Assembly (NCBI GenBank): GCA_964580585.1
Contig: CAZOKZ010000001.1
Coordinates: 124,001 to 188,000 of the forward strand
DNA length: 64,000 bases
Reading direction: 5' to 3'
Origin: CAZOKZ01 sp964580585
GTDB lineage: Bacteria; Sumerlaeota; Sumerlaeia; SLMS01; JAHLLQ01
This document shows, in pieces, positions 1 to 8,677 of this stretch (the first letter of the stretch is position 1; each line of letters begins with the position of its first letter). Below the pieces are notes generated by a model. That model made no database searches and was not told the origin of the DNA. It saw nothing but the letters and a program-made list of their open reading frames with translations. The translations under genes were made by a program, and so were the position numbers.

Positions 1-482
1 ACATTGCCTATGGTGCAAACATCGCATTTTCCCGTCGGGCTTTGGAATCGACAGGTGGTTTCGATCCTCGTTGGGGCCGCCGGGGTAATTATTTATTTTC
101 CGGCGAAGAGCGCGATCTGATCACTCGAATTACAGCTCAAGGGGGAACGTGCGCATACGATCCCGCAGTCCGAGTGAGTCATGTTATTTTGGGGGAACGC
201 CTCAAGAAACAATGGATTTTGCGCCGTATTTATATGCAGGGATTTGAAACAGCGCACGAGTCACGGGAATCGGTCTATTCACGTTGGGTGAGAACCAAAG
301 GGATCATTCGAACATTTTTGCGCGTATTTTTTTCACTCAAACACCTGAGGTATTTACTCCGTCCCTCGGGCGATCAACACAATTTCAATGAAGTCTGTAA
401 TACATTCCGCAAGTTAGGTTTCATTTCCGGTGCATTGGGTTTTCACCTGTTTGGCTTCTTGCTTCCAAGTGAATCAAAATAA
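1..482 (+). CDS. Glycosyltransferase family 2, C-terminal part (truncated by window edge)
   Basis: The open frame is already running at base 3, so the true start lies before the window. The visible residues begin IAYGANIAFSRRALESTGGF and continue to an SGEERDLITRI stretch. This is the usual GT2 pattern of a G-A-N-x-A-F-R segment, a G-G-F-D segment and a (G)E(E/D)xD-L acceptor-side motif. The enzyme would transfer a nucleotide-activated sugar to a growing polysaccharide or glycolipid at the inner membrane. The last 60 residues are basic and hydrophobic with no clear transmembrane helix. The gene lies 24 bases before the PP-loop gene on the same strand, so an exopolysaccharide operon is likely. 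One copy of the dispersed word CTCCGTCCC sits at 357-365. The family call is secure; the donor and acceptor cannot be told. Confidence 0.8.
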   Translation, partial: IAYGANIAFSRRALESTGGFDPRWGRRGNYLFSGEERDLITRITAQGGTCAYDPAVRVSHVILGERLKKQWILRRIYMQGFETAHESRESVYSRWVRTKGIIRTFLRVFFSLKHLRYLLRPSGDQHNFNEVCNTFRKLGFISGALGFHLFGFLLPSESK

Positions 483-506
483 ACGTCCCACCAAAGACTT
501 CTTTTC

Positions 507-1715
507 ATGATCATCCATGAACCTGAAATTATTGAACGCAAAGACTATGTTGAACTTTCGGCATTAATCGAAAATCACCCCGTTCGCAAAGCGCCCAAGC
601 GGTTATGGTTCAGATTACCGATTGAGTATGCCTCCTGCCTCTCTGCACGCGCCGAGCCTTTTCTTGCCGCTTTGATTCTTATAGCAATGCGGTATCGAGA
701 ACCCATTGAAATTCGCGCACCTGTTTCGAGCCAATTGCTGTTTGGACTTCAAACATTTCAAGGGATTTATCACAGTTGGCACCCCAATGATTTTCATCCC
801 GTGCCTGTTTCGACATCGGGTGTCGTGACCGAAGAAAAAAAATCGTCGGACCCCAAGTGGAACATGATGACATTTTCCGGAGGCGTGGATTCTTTTTTTA
901 CTCTGAAGCGACATTTACCCGAGAATCAACCTTTGCCGGATTATGTTCTGACCCATGCCGTAATGGTTCATGGGTTCGATATTGATTTGAAACTCGAATC
1001 AGAATTCCGTCAAATCTTTGATTTTTACCAGAATCGATTAAGTAAACTAGGAGTGAAACTCATCCCTCTTAGCACAAATATGCGGAAATTCGCAGGTCTT
1101 GTATATTGGCCTCACTATCATGGTTCAGCACTTGGTTCTATTGCTCAGGTTTTTGGGAACAAGGCACGGCGGTTCTATATATCCGGAACCGTTCCCGTGA
1201 GTCTGCCAACGGTCCGTCATGGCTCCGACCCATTGCTCGACCCTTTATTTTCAACGGATTCAATGGATGTTATCGCCGACGGAATCGAATTCACGCGACA
1301 AGAAAAAGTGGACGCGATTGCCTCATGGGAACCCTGCTGGGATTGTTTAAGAGTCTGCTGGAATCAATTTGATGGGCTTTATAATTGCAGCCAGTGTATC
1401 AAATGCCAACGAACGATGATGGAACTGACGCTCGCTAAAAATCTTCAGCACTTTGAAACCTTCAAAATTAGACAGCTTTCACGACGTCAAATTCGACACA
1501 TTTCGTGCAAAGAATCCGTCATGTACACTTCAGTATGGCCGATTCGCCGATTGGCACTGAAACGCGGATTGAATGAAATCGCTTTTGATTTATTGATTGC
1601 GGGAATTCGAGATGACCTTCGGAAACTCCTCGAATCGGGGCACAAAAAAACCCGATGGTTTTGGCTCGGAGTGGCCAATCGGTTATTCAAAAGCAAGGTT
1701 GCTCCGAAACGATGA
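507..1715 (+). CDS. PP-loop (ATP-pyrophosphatase) protein with a C-terminal cysteine cluster, function unknown
   Basis: The 402-residue product carries a PP-loop motif, TFSGGVDSFF, near residue 129, as in QueC/ExsB, asparagine synthase and other adenylating enzymes of the HUP superfamily. A cysteine-rich segment follows near residues 278-302 (spacing CWDCLRVC, then NCSQCIKC). It could bind zinc, as the four cysteines of QueC do, or an Fe-S cluster. It is longer than QueC (about 230 residues) and has an N-terminal region of roughly 120 residues that I do not recognise, so it is not QueC itself. It sits between a glycosyltransferase and a pyruvyl transferase and overlaps the latter by ATGA at 1712-1715. 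An ATP-dependent modification of a sugar or polysaccharide precursor is a reasonable inference, not shown. Confidence 0.75.
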   Translation: MIIHEPEIIERKDYVELSALIENHPVRKAPKRLWFRLPIEYASCLSARAEPFLAALILIAMRYREPIEIRAPVSSQLLFGLQTFQGIYHSWHPNDFHPVPVSTSGVVTEEKKSSDPKWNMMTFSGGVDSFFTLKRHLPENQPLPDYVLTHAVMVHGFDIDLKLESEFRQIFDFYQNRLSKLGVKLIPLSTNMRKFAGLVYWPHYHGSALGSIAQVFGNKARRFYISGTVPVSLPTVRHGSDPLLDPLFSTDSMDVIADGIEFTRQEKVDAIASWEPCWDCLRVCWNQFDGLYNCSQCIKCQRTMMELTLAKNLQHFETFKIRQLSRRQIRHISCKESVMYTSVWPIRRLALKRGLNEIAFDLLIAGIRDDLRKLLESGHKKTRWFWLGVANRLFKSKVAPKR

Positions 1716-2938
1716 AAAAAAAATGTATCGTTTGGGGAGGCTATGGATTTGGTAACACAGGGGACGAACTGTGTTTAGAAATCGCCATCCGTGATGCGCG
1801 TATGCGATTCGGCGACGATTTCGCCGTGCTGACCCCCAACCTCCAGGTCACGCAATGGCTCTTTCCCGATGTGAAGGCCATTGCCTACGAACCCGTTTTG
1901 CCAACTCGGGCCGTTCGCTTATTGGATTTCGCCCGCACTCTTGCACAATCTAAAGGCAAAGCTCGGTCCTTGCCACTCCCCCGCCCTCGTCTTGCGGACC
2001 AATTGACGGTACTAAAAAGCAGACCCTCTCCTCCCGCATGGCTGGAGGCGATTTCCAGTTGCGAGGAATTGATGCTCGCAGGCGGCGGGTATTTGAACGA
2101 CATCACGACCAGTTTTTATCGATCGTTTCTGCCGCTCCAAGTCGCCAGCGCGTTGAACAAAACTATTCGGACAGCATCGCTTGGTCTTGGCCCGTTTCTT
2201 AAGGCGGGGAATGCTCATCGGGTTGCGTCCTGCCTGCGACAAGCCACCATGGTCAACGTTCGCGATCAGGATTCACTAGCTTGGTGCCGCGAACAAAACA
2301 TCGATGCGAATCTGGTTTGCGACGAGGTCTTCACCCTCAAAGAAAACCCTCCTGAATGGCTTGAATTCAAACGTGTGTCTGAAACAAACGTCCCCCCAAG
2401 GATCGGCGTTTGCTTTTTTGGTCAAAACGGAGCCAGTCTGCAGCCCGATCAGCAACAACGCTGGCTGGCCGATTTCCTCAAGCATTTGAAACAACACTTT
2501 CCAAATCACAAAATCGAAGGTTTTTGTTTCTATCACGCCCAATATCGTGATTTTAATACCATGGTCCCCATATTCCAGCAAGCTGGACTACGGGCGGATC
2601 AAATCGTCCCGGGCGATTTGGATTACCGGATCAATGTGAAACGGTTGGCTCGATACGACTTAATCATTTCGATGCGGTTTCATGCCGTTGTACTGGCAAA
2701 ATTGATGGGAATTCCCACCATCGCCCTGAGAACCGGCGATTACTACGCTTCCAAAATGGGAGCCGCCGTCTCGGAAGAGGATCGACTTTACAAAGTACTC
2801 AATATGAACGCGATCCCCCCGGATCAAGCGGCCGTATGCGCACAACGTCTTTTCCAGGAATCAATCAATGAGGTGCTTCCAGGAAATCAAGGGGCGGATA
2901 GTGAATCTGAGAGCAAGTTGAGGAAAATTAGCTATTGA
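1712..2938 (+). CDS. Polysaccharide pyruvyl transferase family protein (CsaB-like)
   Basis: I chose the ATG at 1712, which overlaps the stop of the previous gene as ATGA. The longer open frame from 1655 would read through the end of that gene. The 408-residue product begins MKKKCIVWGGYGFGNTGDEL, the glycine-rich N-terminal signature of the polysaccharide pyruvyl transferase family (CsaB, WcaK, EpsO). A typical C-terminal half follows with an S-M-R-F-H-A-V-V-L-A segment near residue 316, the conserved R-x-H site of these GT-B-like enzymes. Members transfer pyruvate from phosphoenolpyruvate to a sugar, making ketal pyruvyl groups on secondary cell wall polymers or exopolysaccharide. Together with the GT2 and PP-loop genes it marks the end of a surface-polysaccharide cluster. 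About 150 gene-free bases then precede yidC. Confidence 0.85.
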   Translation: MKKKCIVWGGYGFGNTGDELCLEIAIRDARMRFGDDFAVLTPNLQVTQWLFPDVKAIAYEPVLPTRAVRLLDFARTLAQSKGKARSLPLPRPRLADQLTVLKSRPSPPAWLEAISSCEELMLAGGGYLNDITTSFYRSFLPLQVASALNKTIRTASLGLGPFLKAGNAHRVASCLRQATMVNVRDQDSLAWCREQNIDANLVCDEVFTLKENPPEWLEFKRVSETNVPPRIGVCFFGQNGASLQPDQQQRWLADFLKHLKQHFPNHKIEGFCFYHAQYRDFNTMVPIFQQAGLRADQIVPGDLDYRINVKRLARYDLIISMRFHAVVLAKLMGIPTIALRTGDYYASKMGAAVSEEDRLYKVLNMNAIPPDQAAVCAQRLFQESINEVLPGNQGADSESESKLRKISY

Positions 2939-3089
2939 ATACGAACCGGCAGGCAACTTGCTCTTGCACCCTGCCATCGCCGCACGAAACATTCTGGCCC
3001 CGTTGCCGCTCAATCCGACTAGGGCGTGTTGAATCGTTCCGGCTCCTGATGATCCCAAATATTCTTCTCGATAAAGGTTTTACAACCGT

Positions 3090-4967
3090 ATGGAAAAACG
3101 GTGGGTACTTTTTTTCGTGATTTTCATCGCAGCGTACGGCGTGTTTTTTTACCGCAGTTCGCAACGTATGAAGGCCAATGAAGCGGCTCGAGAAGCTGCA
3201 ATGCTGGCCGAGCAGGAAAATTCCTCCACGTCGAAGCCCGTTGCAAAAGCTGGTGCTAAGACGGTGGATACTCTGACGTCCGGCACGTTGGAGCAGGCAA
3301 TATCGGATGTAGAACCAACCTGGGAAAACCTTCAAACGGACTCCTCGATTGCGGAAGCTCCAGTTGAAGTCCTTGAGACTAAACTCTCTAAAATCAAATT
3401 TTCATGTTACGGCGCAGTCCCCATTAGCTGGGAGATTCTGCCCTCGGAATATTCCGCAGCCGTCGAGGATTTGGAAACGGGCGAGATAGAAGTCATCGAG
3501 CTGGTGCCCCAAGTCGCCGATCAGGGCAAACGCGAACTCCCCCTGCAACTCGAAGGTCCAAAACTCGCCTCCTTCAACTCTGCTTTGTATGAAGTCGAGC
3601 GTTCAGAGAACGCAAACGGTCCGGTTTTGACCTTCCGTTCCGAGAAAATCGATGGAATGCAGGTCGTCAAAACGTTCGAGTTCGACGAAGAAACCTACAT
3701 CACCCACCTGACGGTTGAGGTCATCAATGGTCCCTCGCGGGTGCGCATTGGCGATCCGGTTACCGGTTGGGGGCTGGGTTGGCAAGGCGGGTTCATGAAG
3801 CCGGACGCCCGCACACGTCTGAACGGAGATTTGTACGCTGTCTCGGCCGTCGGAGAAGAGTTTCGGGTAAAAAGCCTGGATTCCGATGACGAACCGCTCG
3901 AATACAACAACAATGTTGCCTGGGCCGGACACGAAAAGAAGTACTTCACGGCTTTGCTGGTTCCCCATCAGGAAAACCCGGCCAGTCGTGTTGAAATCGC
4001 CGTGCGAAAGAAAAATCTTTCGTCTGAGTATGAAGCCAAGGGTGTTCGAGCACCGATGTCGGTGGTGTTAACTCACCCCAGCATGGAACTTCAACCGACC
4101 GAAACCTCGACTCTCAAATACACCCTTGTCGTGGGGCCGAAATACTATGCGATGCTGAAGTCCCTCGATGTGCCAATGATCGAGGGCGGTCTGCCGATTT
4201 CCCGTGTCACCTTTCCCAAAATGTTCTGGAACCTCAATTGGGTGCGTCCGATTTGTTTGACGTTGCTTTCGTCACTTCACTGGTTCGAGAGCAAAATTCA
4301 CAACTGGGGTTGGTCGATTATTCTCCTTGTGCTGGTCATCAAAACACTCCTGTATCCGCTTTCGCACTGGGCGATCAAAAATCAGGCAGTCACCATGGCT
4401 GAGCAGGCCAAAATTCGCCCTTACCTGGATAAAATTAACGAAAAATACAAAGACGACCCCTCCAAGAAGAGCCAGGAGATGATGAAGCTCTATCGCGAGC
4501 ATAACATCAATCCATTCGGCGCGATGCGGGGTTGTTTCCCCATGCTGCTTCAAATGCCGATTTTCTTCGCCTTGTACATTCTGCTCGATCAGGCAGTTGA
4601 ACTTCGTGGTCAATCGTTCCTGTGGGTGCACGACCTATCGGCCCCGGACCGGCTATTTGCTCTGCCTTTTTCGATCCCATTTATGGGAAATGCATTCAAT
4701 GTTTTACCCATTCTGATGGCCGTCACTCAGTATTTCACCTCGCGGTTGATGTCCACAAACATCAGCGATCCGATGCAGCGTCAAATGATGTACATGATGC
4801 CGGTGTTGTTCTTTTTCATCACCTACAGCATGCCCTCGGGGTTGATGTTGTACTGGACAGTACAAAATATTTGGCAAATCGGGCACACAGTCTTGACGAA
4901 ACGGTATGTGGCCACGCATGATTCACCTGTTTCCGGCGGACCGACAGCGAGCGGCGCGCCGGCCTAA
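3090..4967 (+). CDS. yidC: Membrane protein insertase YidC
   Basis: The 625-residue protein inserts and folds inner-membrane proteins alone or with SecYEG. Residues 5-21 form the N-terminal transmembrane helix. Residues of about 90-365 match the periplasmic beta domain found in Gram-negative YidC. The conserved Oxa1 core starts near residue 405 (WSIILLVLVIKTLLYPLSHW), followed by the cytoplasmic helical hairpin, the NPFGAMRGCFPMLLQMPIFF segment and three more helices up to about residue 600. The position of the hydrophilic-groove arginine of E. coli YidC appears to hold a lysine (IKTLLYPL); lysine or arginine is seen across the family. The next gene is khpB/jag, the usual partner. The rpmH, rnpA and yidD genes that often precede yidC are absent here. 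Confidence 0.97.
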   Translation: MEKRWVLFFVIFIAAYGVFFYRSSQRMKANEAAREAAMLAEQENSSTSKPVAKAGAKTVDTLTSGTLEQAISDVEPTWENLQTDSSIAEAPVEVLETKLSKIKFSCYGAVPISWEILPSEYSAAVEDLETGEIEVIELVPQVADQGKRELPLQLEGPKLASFNSALYEVERSENANGPVLTFRSEKIDGMQVVKTFEFDEETYITHLTVEVINGPSRVRIGDPVTGWGLGWQGGFMKPDARTRLNGDLYAVSAVGEEFRVKSLDSDDEPLEYNNNVAWAGHEKKYFTALLVPHQENPASRVEIAVRKKNLSSEYEAKGVRAPMSVVLTHPSMELQPTETSTLKYTLVVGPKYYAMLKSLDVPMIEGGLPISRVTFPKMFWNLNWVRPICLTLLSSLHWFESKIHNWGWSIILLVLVIKTLLYPLSHWAIKNQAVTMAEQAKIRPYLDKINEKYKDDPSKKSQEMMKLYREHNINPFGAMRGCFPMLLQMPIFFALYILLDQAVELRGQSFLWVHDLSAPDRLFALPFSIPFMGNAFNVLPILMAVTQYFTSRLMSTNISDPMQRQMMYMMPVLFFFITYSMPSGLMLYWTVQNIWQIGHTVLTKRYVATHDSPVSGGPTASGAPA

Positions 4968-5134
4968 AGATATCAGGCAACCTGAATGGACGCCAAATGG
5001 GATCATTATTCCAGTCCGCGTTGTCTGATGATGTGTAGAGAGATTATGTTTACGAAAATTGAATTCCTGCCCCAACTGCATGGAATTCGCATGTGCCAAA
5101 CCAGCCTAATACTATCCACGAGGGTTTCCTTCAA

Positions 5135-6178
5135 ATGAGTCAGATCGAGATCGTGGCGCGATCAGAAGCGCAGGCATTGGAAAAAGCAGCATTAGCCCTA
5201 AAATTATCTGTCGATGACATCCATGTAATTGAAGAGTACGAACCGGATGAACTCGATATTGAGAACCTCGACAAGGAAGAAGCAAACAATCCCACACTGA
5301 AAACCGTTGAGGGAGAAGCCACTCTTTACATCGTCAAAGTTAGCCAGAAGAAGCTTATAGAAGAGATTCGCACGTGGGTTCAAGGAATGGTCGAACTCTT
5401 TCAGCCCGGCAGCACGTGTACGGTTAAGCCACGCGGTGAAGGATTTCTGGCTATTATCGAAGCCGAAGACCCTTCGATCTTCATCGGCAAGCAAGGCCAA
5501 ACGCTTCAGGCGCTTCAACACGTCGTGTCGCGCGTCTTACCCACGAAGTTGGAAAACTGTCCGCCGGTTCATTTGGATGTGGGCGATTACCGCGACAAAC
5601 GATTGGCACAACTGGAGCGCATTGCGGAAAATTCCGTCCAGCGCGCCTTGCGCACCCGGCGTAACGTCGAATTGCGTCCCATGTCGTCTCAAGACCGCAA
5701 ATACATCCACAACTACCTGAAAAATTACCCGGAAATCACGACCCAAAGTTTTGGAAATGAACCGCATCGCTACCTGGTGATCGAGGTCCCCGGTGGTCAG
5801 CGCCAACGCGGAGGCGGCGGCGGTGGTCGTCGTGGCGGCGGAAAGCCCAACCAGCGCGGCAGCGGTGGACGTCAAGGTGGCGGAAATCGCCAACGCGGTG
5901 GTGGCGGTGGAAATAAAGACCACCAACGCTCTTCGGGTGGAGGAAGAGGCGGCGAGCGTTATCAGCAGCGTTCGGACGCCGCCCTGTTGGACAATCGCCC
6001 GAATGGAGGATCACAACAACGGTCAGGCGGCTCACATCAGCCACCTCCCCCTTCGTTCGATGATTACCAGGACATCAATATCGAGGAACGTGTCTCTCGT
6101 TTGCCAGTTTACAATGAGAAAACCGTGGATGATTCGGTGTTTGACCCCGAACGGCCCATGGTGGACGAGTTGGAATAA
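5135..6178 (+). CDS. khpB: Jag/KhpB-type RNA-binding protein with an RGG-rich tail
   Basis: I prefer the ATG at 5135 (MSQIEIVARS) to the GTG at 5093, because the Jag_N domain begins with exactly this kind of segment and a GAGGG lies upstream. Domain order is: Jag_N (residues 1-50), a type II KH domain containing the loop GKQG near residue 127, and an R3H domain whose R-x-x-x-H reads DRKYIHNYL near residue 195. A glycine/arginine-rich stretch of about 60 residues follows (near 240-305), rich in RGGGG, QRGGG and GGNRQRGG, and then an acidic C-terminal end. KhpB binds RNA, often with KhpA, and affects cell division and elongation in Gram-positives. Most Jag proteins stop soon after R3H, so the RGG tail is unusual. 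Its position after yidC is the classical one. Confidence 0.92.
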   Translation: MSQIEIVARSEAQALEKAALALKLSVDDIHVIEEYEPDELDIENLDKEEANNPTLKTVEGEATLYIVKVSQKKLIEEIRTWVQGMVELFQPGSTCTVKPRGEGFLAIIEAEDPSIFIGKQGQTLQALQHVVSRVLPTKLENCPPVHLDVGDYRDKRLAQLERIAENSVQRALRTRRNVELRPMSSQDRKYIHNYLKNYPEITTQSFGNEPHRYLVIEVPGGQRQRGGGGGGRRGGGKPNQRGSGGRQGGGNRQRGGGGGNKDHQRSSGGGRGGERYQQRSDAALLDNRPNGGSQQRSGGSHQPPPPSFDDYQDINIEERVSRLPVYNEKTVDDSVFDPERPMVDELE

Positions 6179-6286
6179 GGATTGCACCTATTTCTCCCGG
6201 AAGTAGGAATTACGGGGAATTCATCCGTAGGCCCCCGCATAATGATGCTTTGGAGGGGATAAACCTTTCAGACTTGAGGCACTGAC

Positions 6287-7252
6287 ATGCACGGAAAAAT
6301 TTATAACAATATCACCGAAACGATTGGAAACACTCCGCTTATTCAGTTAAATCGCGTGACCGGTAACGCACCTGCTACCGTTGCGTTGAAATGCGAGTTC
6401 TTCAATCCGCTCTCTTCCGTGAAAGACCGTATCGGTTTGGCAATGATCGAGGCCGCGGAAGCAGATGGCCGCCTGAAACCAGGAATGACGGTAATTGAAC
6501 CGACTTCTGGAAACACAGGGATTGCATTGGCTTTCGTCTGCGCGGCCAAAGGCTATCGCCTTATGCTGACGATGCCGGAAACGATGAGTGTTGAGCGCCG
6601 TATCCTTCTGCGCATGTTGGGCGCGGAAGTCGTTCTGACACCCGGTGGTGAAGGCATGCCGGGCGCGATTCGACGAGCAGAAGAGCTCAAAACGTCCATG
6701 GGCGGCGACAGTGTTTATATCCCCCAGCAATTCGATAATCCCGCCAACCCGGAAGTTCATCGTCGGACAACCGCAGAGGAAATCTGGCGCGACACCGAGG
6801 GTAAAGTGGATATCTTTGTCGCAGGCGTGGGTACGGGCGGCACCATAACCGGCACGTCCGAGGTTCTCAAGAAGTACAACTCAAACGTCAAAGCCATCGC
6901 CGTAGAGCCAACCGGTTCGCCTGTTATTTCCGGTGGCCAGCCTGGTCCTCATAAAATTCAGGGCATTGGCGCCGGATTCATTCCGCAAAACCTGAAGACA
7001 GAAATTCTCGACGAAGTCATTCAAGTCACCAACGAAGAGGCCTTTGAAATGGCGCGCCGGATCACGCTGGAAGAAGGTATTCCCGCCGGGATTTCGACAG
7101 GTGCCAATGTTACAGCGGCGATTCGGGTGGCTCAACGCCCCGAAAACGCGGGCAAACTGATCGTCGTGGTTGCACCGTCGGCAACGGAACGTTATCTTTC
7201 CACGCCGTTGACCGAAGACGCTCGTCGTGCTGAGCTTGAAGGCGGAGCCTGA
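6287..7252 (+). CDS. cysK: Cysteine synthase A (O-acetylserine sulfhydrylase)
   Basis: This 321-residue PLP enzyme makes L-cysteine from O-acetylserine and sulfide. The Schiff-base lysine is K46 in PLSSVKDRIG. The substrate loop TSGNTG is at residues 73-78, and the phosphate-binding loop reads GVGTGGTITG near residue 180. The C-terminal PSATERYLSTPL motif ends in the usual way. Length and motifs match CysK rather than cystathionine beta-synthase, since there is no CBS domain. A GAGG lies about nine bases before the ATG. A strong hairpin terminator at 7281-7314 ends the unit. The gene stands alone between khpB and recF, without cysE or sulfate-reduction genes in view. Confidence 0.97.
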   Translation: MHGKIYNNITETIGNTPLIQLNRVTGNAPATVALKCEFFNPLSSVKDRIGLAMIEAAEADGRLKPGMTVIEPTSGNTGIALAFVCAAKGYRLMLTMPETMSVERRILLRMLGAEVVLTPGGEGMPGAIRRAEELKTSMGGDSVYIPQQFDNPANPEVHRRTTAEEIWRDTEGKVDIFVAGVGTGGTITGTSEVLKKYNSNVKAIAVEPTGSPVISGGQPGPHKIQGIGAGFIPQNLKTEILDEVIQVTNEEAFEMARRITLEEGIPAGISTGANVTAAIRVAQRPENAGKLIVVVAPSATERYLSTPLTEDARRAELEGGA

Positions 7253-7280
7253 GAAAACCCTCTAGTAGAATAGTTCTTTC

Positions 7281-7314
7281 AAATCCGGGCGCATGCTTGC
7301 GTCCGGATTTTTTT
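7281..7314 (+). terminator. Rho-independent terminator after cysK
   Basis: AAATCCGGGCGCA (7281-7293) pairs with TGCGTCCGGATTT (7298-7310), with one G-T wobble and a four-base loop TGCT. A run of seven T follows at 7308-7314. It separates cysK from recF. Confidence 0.9.
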
Positions 7315-7365
7315 CTGCCCATGCTCTTGAAGCTGCTTAACCTGAAAAGACAAGAACACTGACCC

Positions 7366-8505
7366 ATGGGGCTCAACCAACTCAAAATCGAACGCTTTCG
7401 TCTGATACAGGATACAGAGATCGACCTGGCTCCGGGGATTAACTTGTTCGTGGGGTCCAATGCTCAGGGGAAAACAACGATTTTGGAAGCAATCGGGTAT
7501 ATGGCAACAGGACGCAGCTTCCGTACATCGCGCGATCAGGAATGTATCAGTTGGTTTGCCGAAGAGGACCTGCGTTTTGCAGCGATTTCGGGAACATTCA
7601 ATCGCCATCAAACGACGCACCAATTGCGTTTGGCTCTTCAGCATCGCGCGAAATCGGTTTGGTTGGATGGCAAAGCCCTGCGGACATTGACCAGCTTGTG
7701 GGGGTTGATGCCAGTCGTTTTTTTTGCTCCGGCGGACTTGACGTTATTGCAAGGTCCTCCCGCCCAGCGGCGCACACTTTTCGACACGTTGATTGGACAA
7801 ACAAACCCGGCATACTTGCCGGTTTTGGGAGCAATGAACAAAGCGTTGGCAAATCGCAATTCACTTTTAAAGCGTCGGATCTCCCCCACCGATCCACAAT
7901 ATCGTTCTTTCGAGCAACCTTTGGCTGAATCCATGGCCCAAGTGATCCGCGCGCGAAGCGAAATAGCCTCCGAATTGGCCACTTTGGCGCAATCCATGTT
8001 GCAGGAATTGACTCACGAACAGGAAAAACTGGCAATTTTGTACCTGCCTGGATTTGTGGCAGGGGCAGAAATTACTCCCGAGCTAATCGCAATGGGAACG
8101 CAAGCCGTATCCGAACGTTTGTTGGATTGGTGGGAAGGAACTCGTGCAACCGATCTGGAACGCGGAATGACGCGCGACGGAGCCCATCGCGATGAGTTTG
8201 CTTTTCAAATCAACGAAGCCGATGTGCGTTCATTCGCCAGCCAAGGACAGACTCGTTCGTGTGTTCTTGCACTGAGATTAGCAGAGTTAGCCTATATCGA
8301 GGCACATAATGGCGAAAAGCCAGTGCTGCTGTTGGATGATGTGTTAGGAGAGTTGGACCGCACTCGGGCAGAACAATTTCTGGCCATCCTGAACCGCAAG
8401 AACGTACAGGCACTTATCACCGCGACCGATGCAACAGGCCTGGAAGAAGCGCTTTCGGTTCAAAAACGGTTTCATGTTCAGGCGGGCGAGGTACTGGCAG
8501 ATTAA
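7366..8505 (+). CDS. recF: DNA replication and repair protein RecF
   Basis: The 379-residue SMC-like ATPase loads RecA at single-strand gaps together with RecO and RecR. Walker A is GSNAQGKTT at residues 30-38. The ABC signature region reads FASQGQTRS near residue 288 and Walker B reads LLLDDVLGELD near 319. The N-terminal phrase LKIERFRLIQDTEIDL is typical of RecF. In many bacteria recF follows dnaN near the origin; here it follows cysK and a terminator, so it is probably transcribed alone. Confidence 0.95.
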   Translation: MGLNQLKIERFRLIQDTEIDLAPGINLFVGSNAQGKTTILEAIGYMATGRSFRTSRDQECISWFAEEDLRFAAISGTFNRHQTTHQLRLALQHRAKSVWLDGKALRTLTSLWGLMPVVFFAPADLTLLQGPPAQRRTLFDTLIGQTNPAYLPVLGAMNKALANRNSLLKRRISPTDPQYRSFEQPLAESMAQVIRARSEIASELATLAQSMLQELTHEQEKLAILYLPGFVAGAEITPELIAMGTQAVSERLLDWWEGTRATDLERGMTRDGAHRDEFAFQINEADVRSFASQGQTRSCVLALRLAELAYIEAHNGEKPVLLLDDVLGELDRTRAEQFLAILNRKNVQALITATDATGLEEALSVQKRFHVQAGEVLAD

Positions 8506-8677
8506 AAAACTGTTCGACAAACCATCCTGTATGCGTGATAGAATACGCGCTGGAAAACCGATCCAATGAGTTTGCGAGTAAAAATTTTCTTGCCTGCGGG
8601 GCTATCTGGCGGGAATAAGTTTTGCAGTTCAAATCGGGCGCTTGGAGAGGTAAACTTAAGGAGATGCACACTATCCA

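Noticed and set aside
507..1715. Assignment of the PP-loop gene as QueC
   Set aside because: It is about 170 residues too long, the N-terminus is foreign to QueC and no queuosine genes are near.
2935..3120. 61-residue frame before yidC, tested as YidD
   Set aside because: YidD has a C-R-F-x-P-S-C-S-x-Y motif; this frame has none and overlaps the yidC start.
8512..8544. Promoter candidate TTCGAC with TAGAAT before the GH57-like gene
   Set aside because: The spacer is 21 bases, too long for a convincing sigma-70 promoter.
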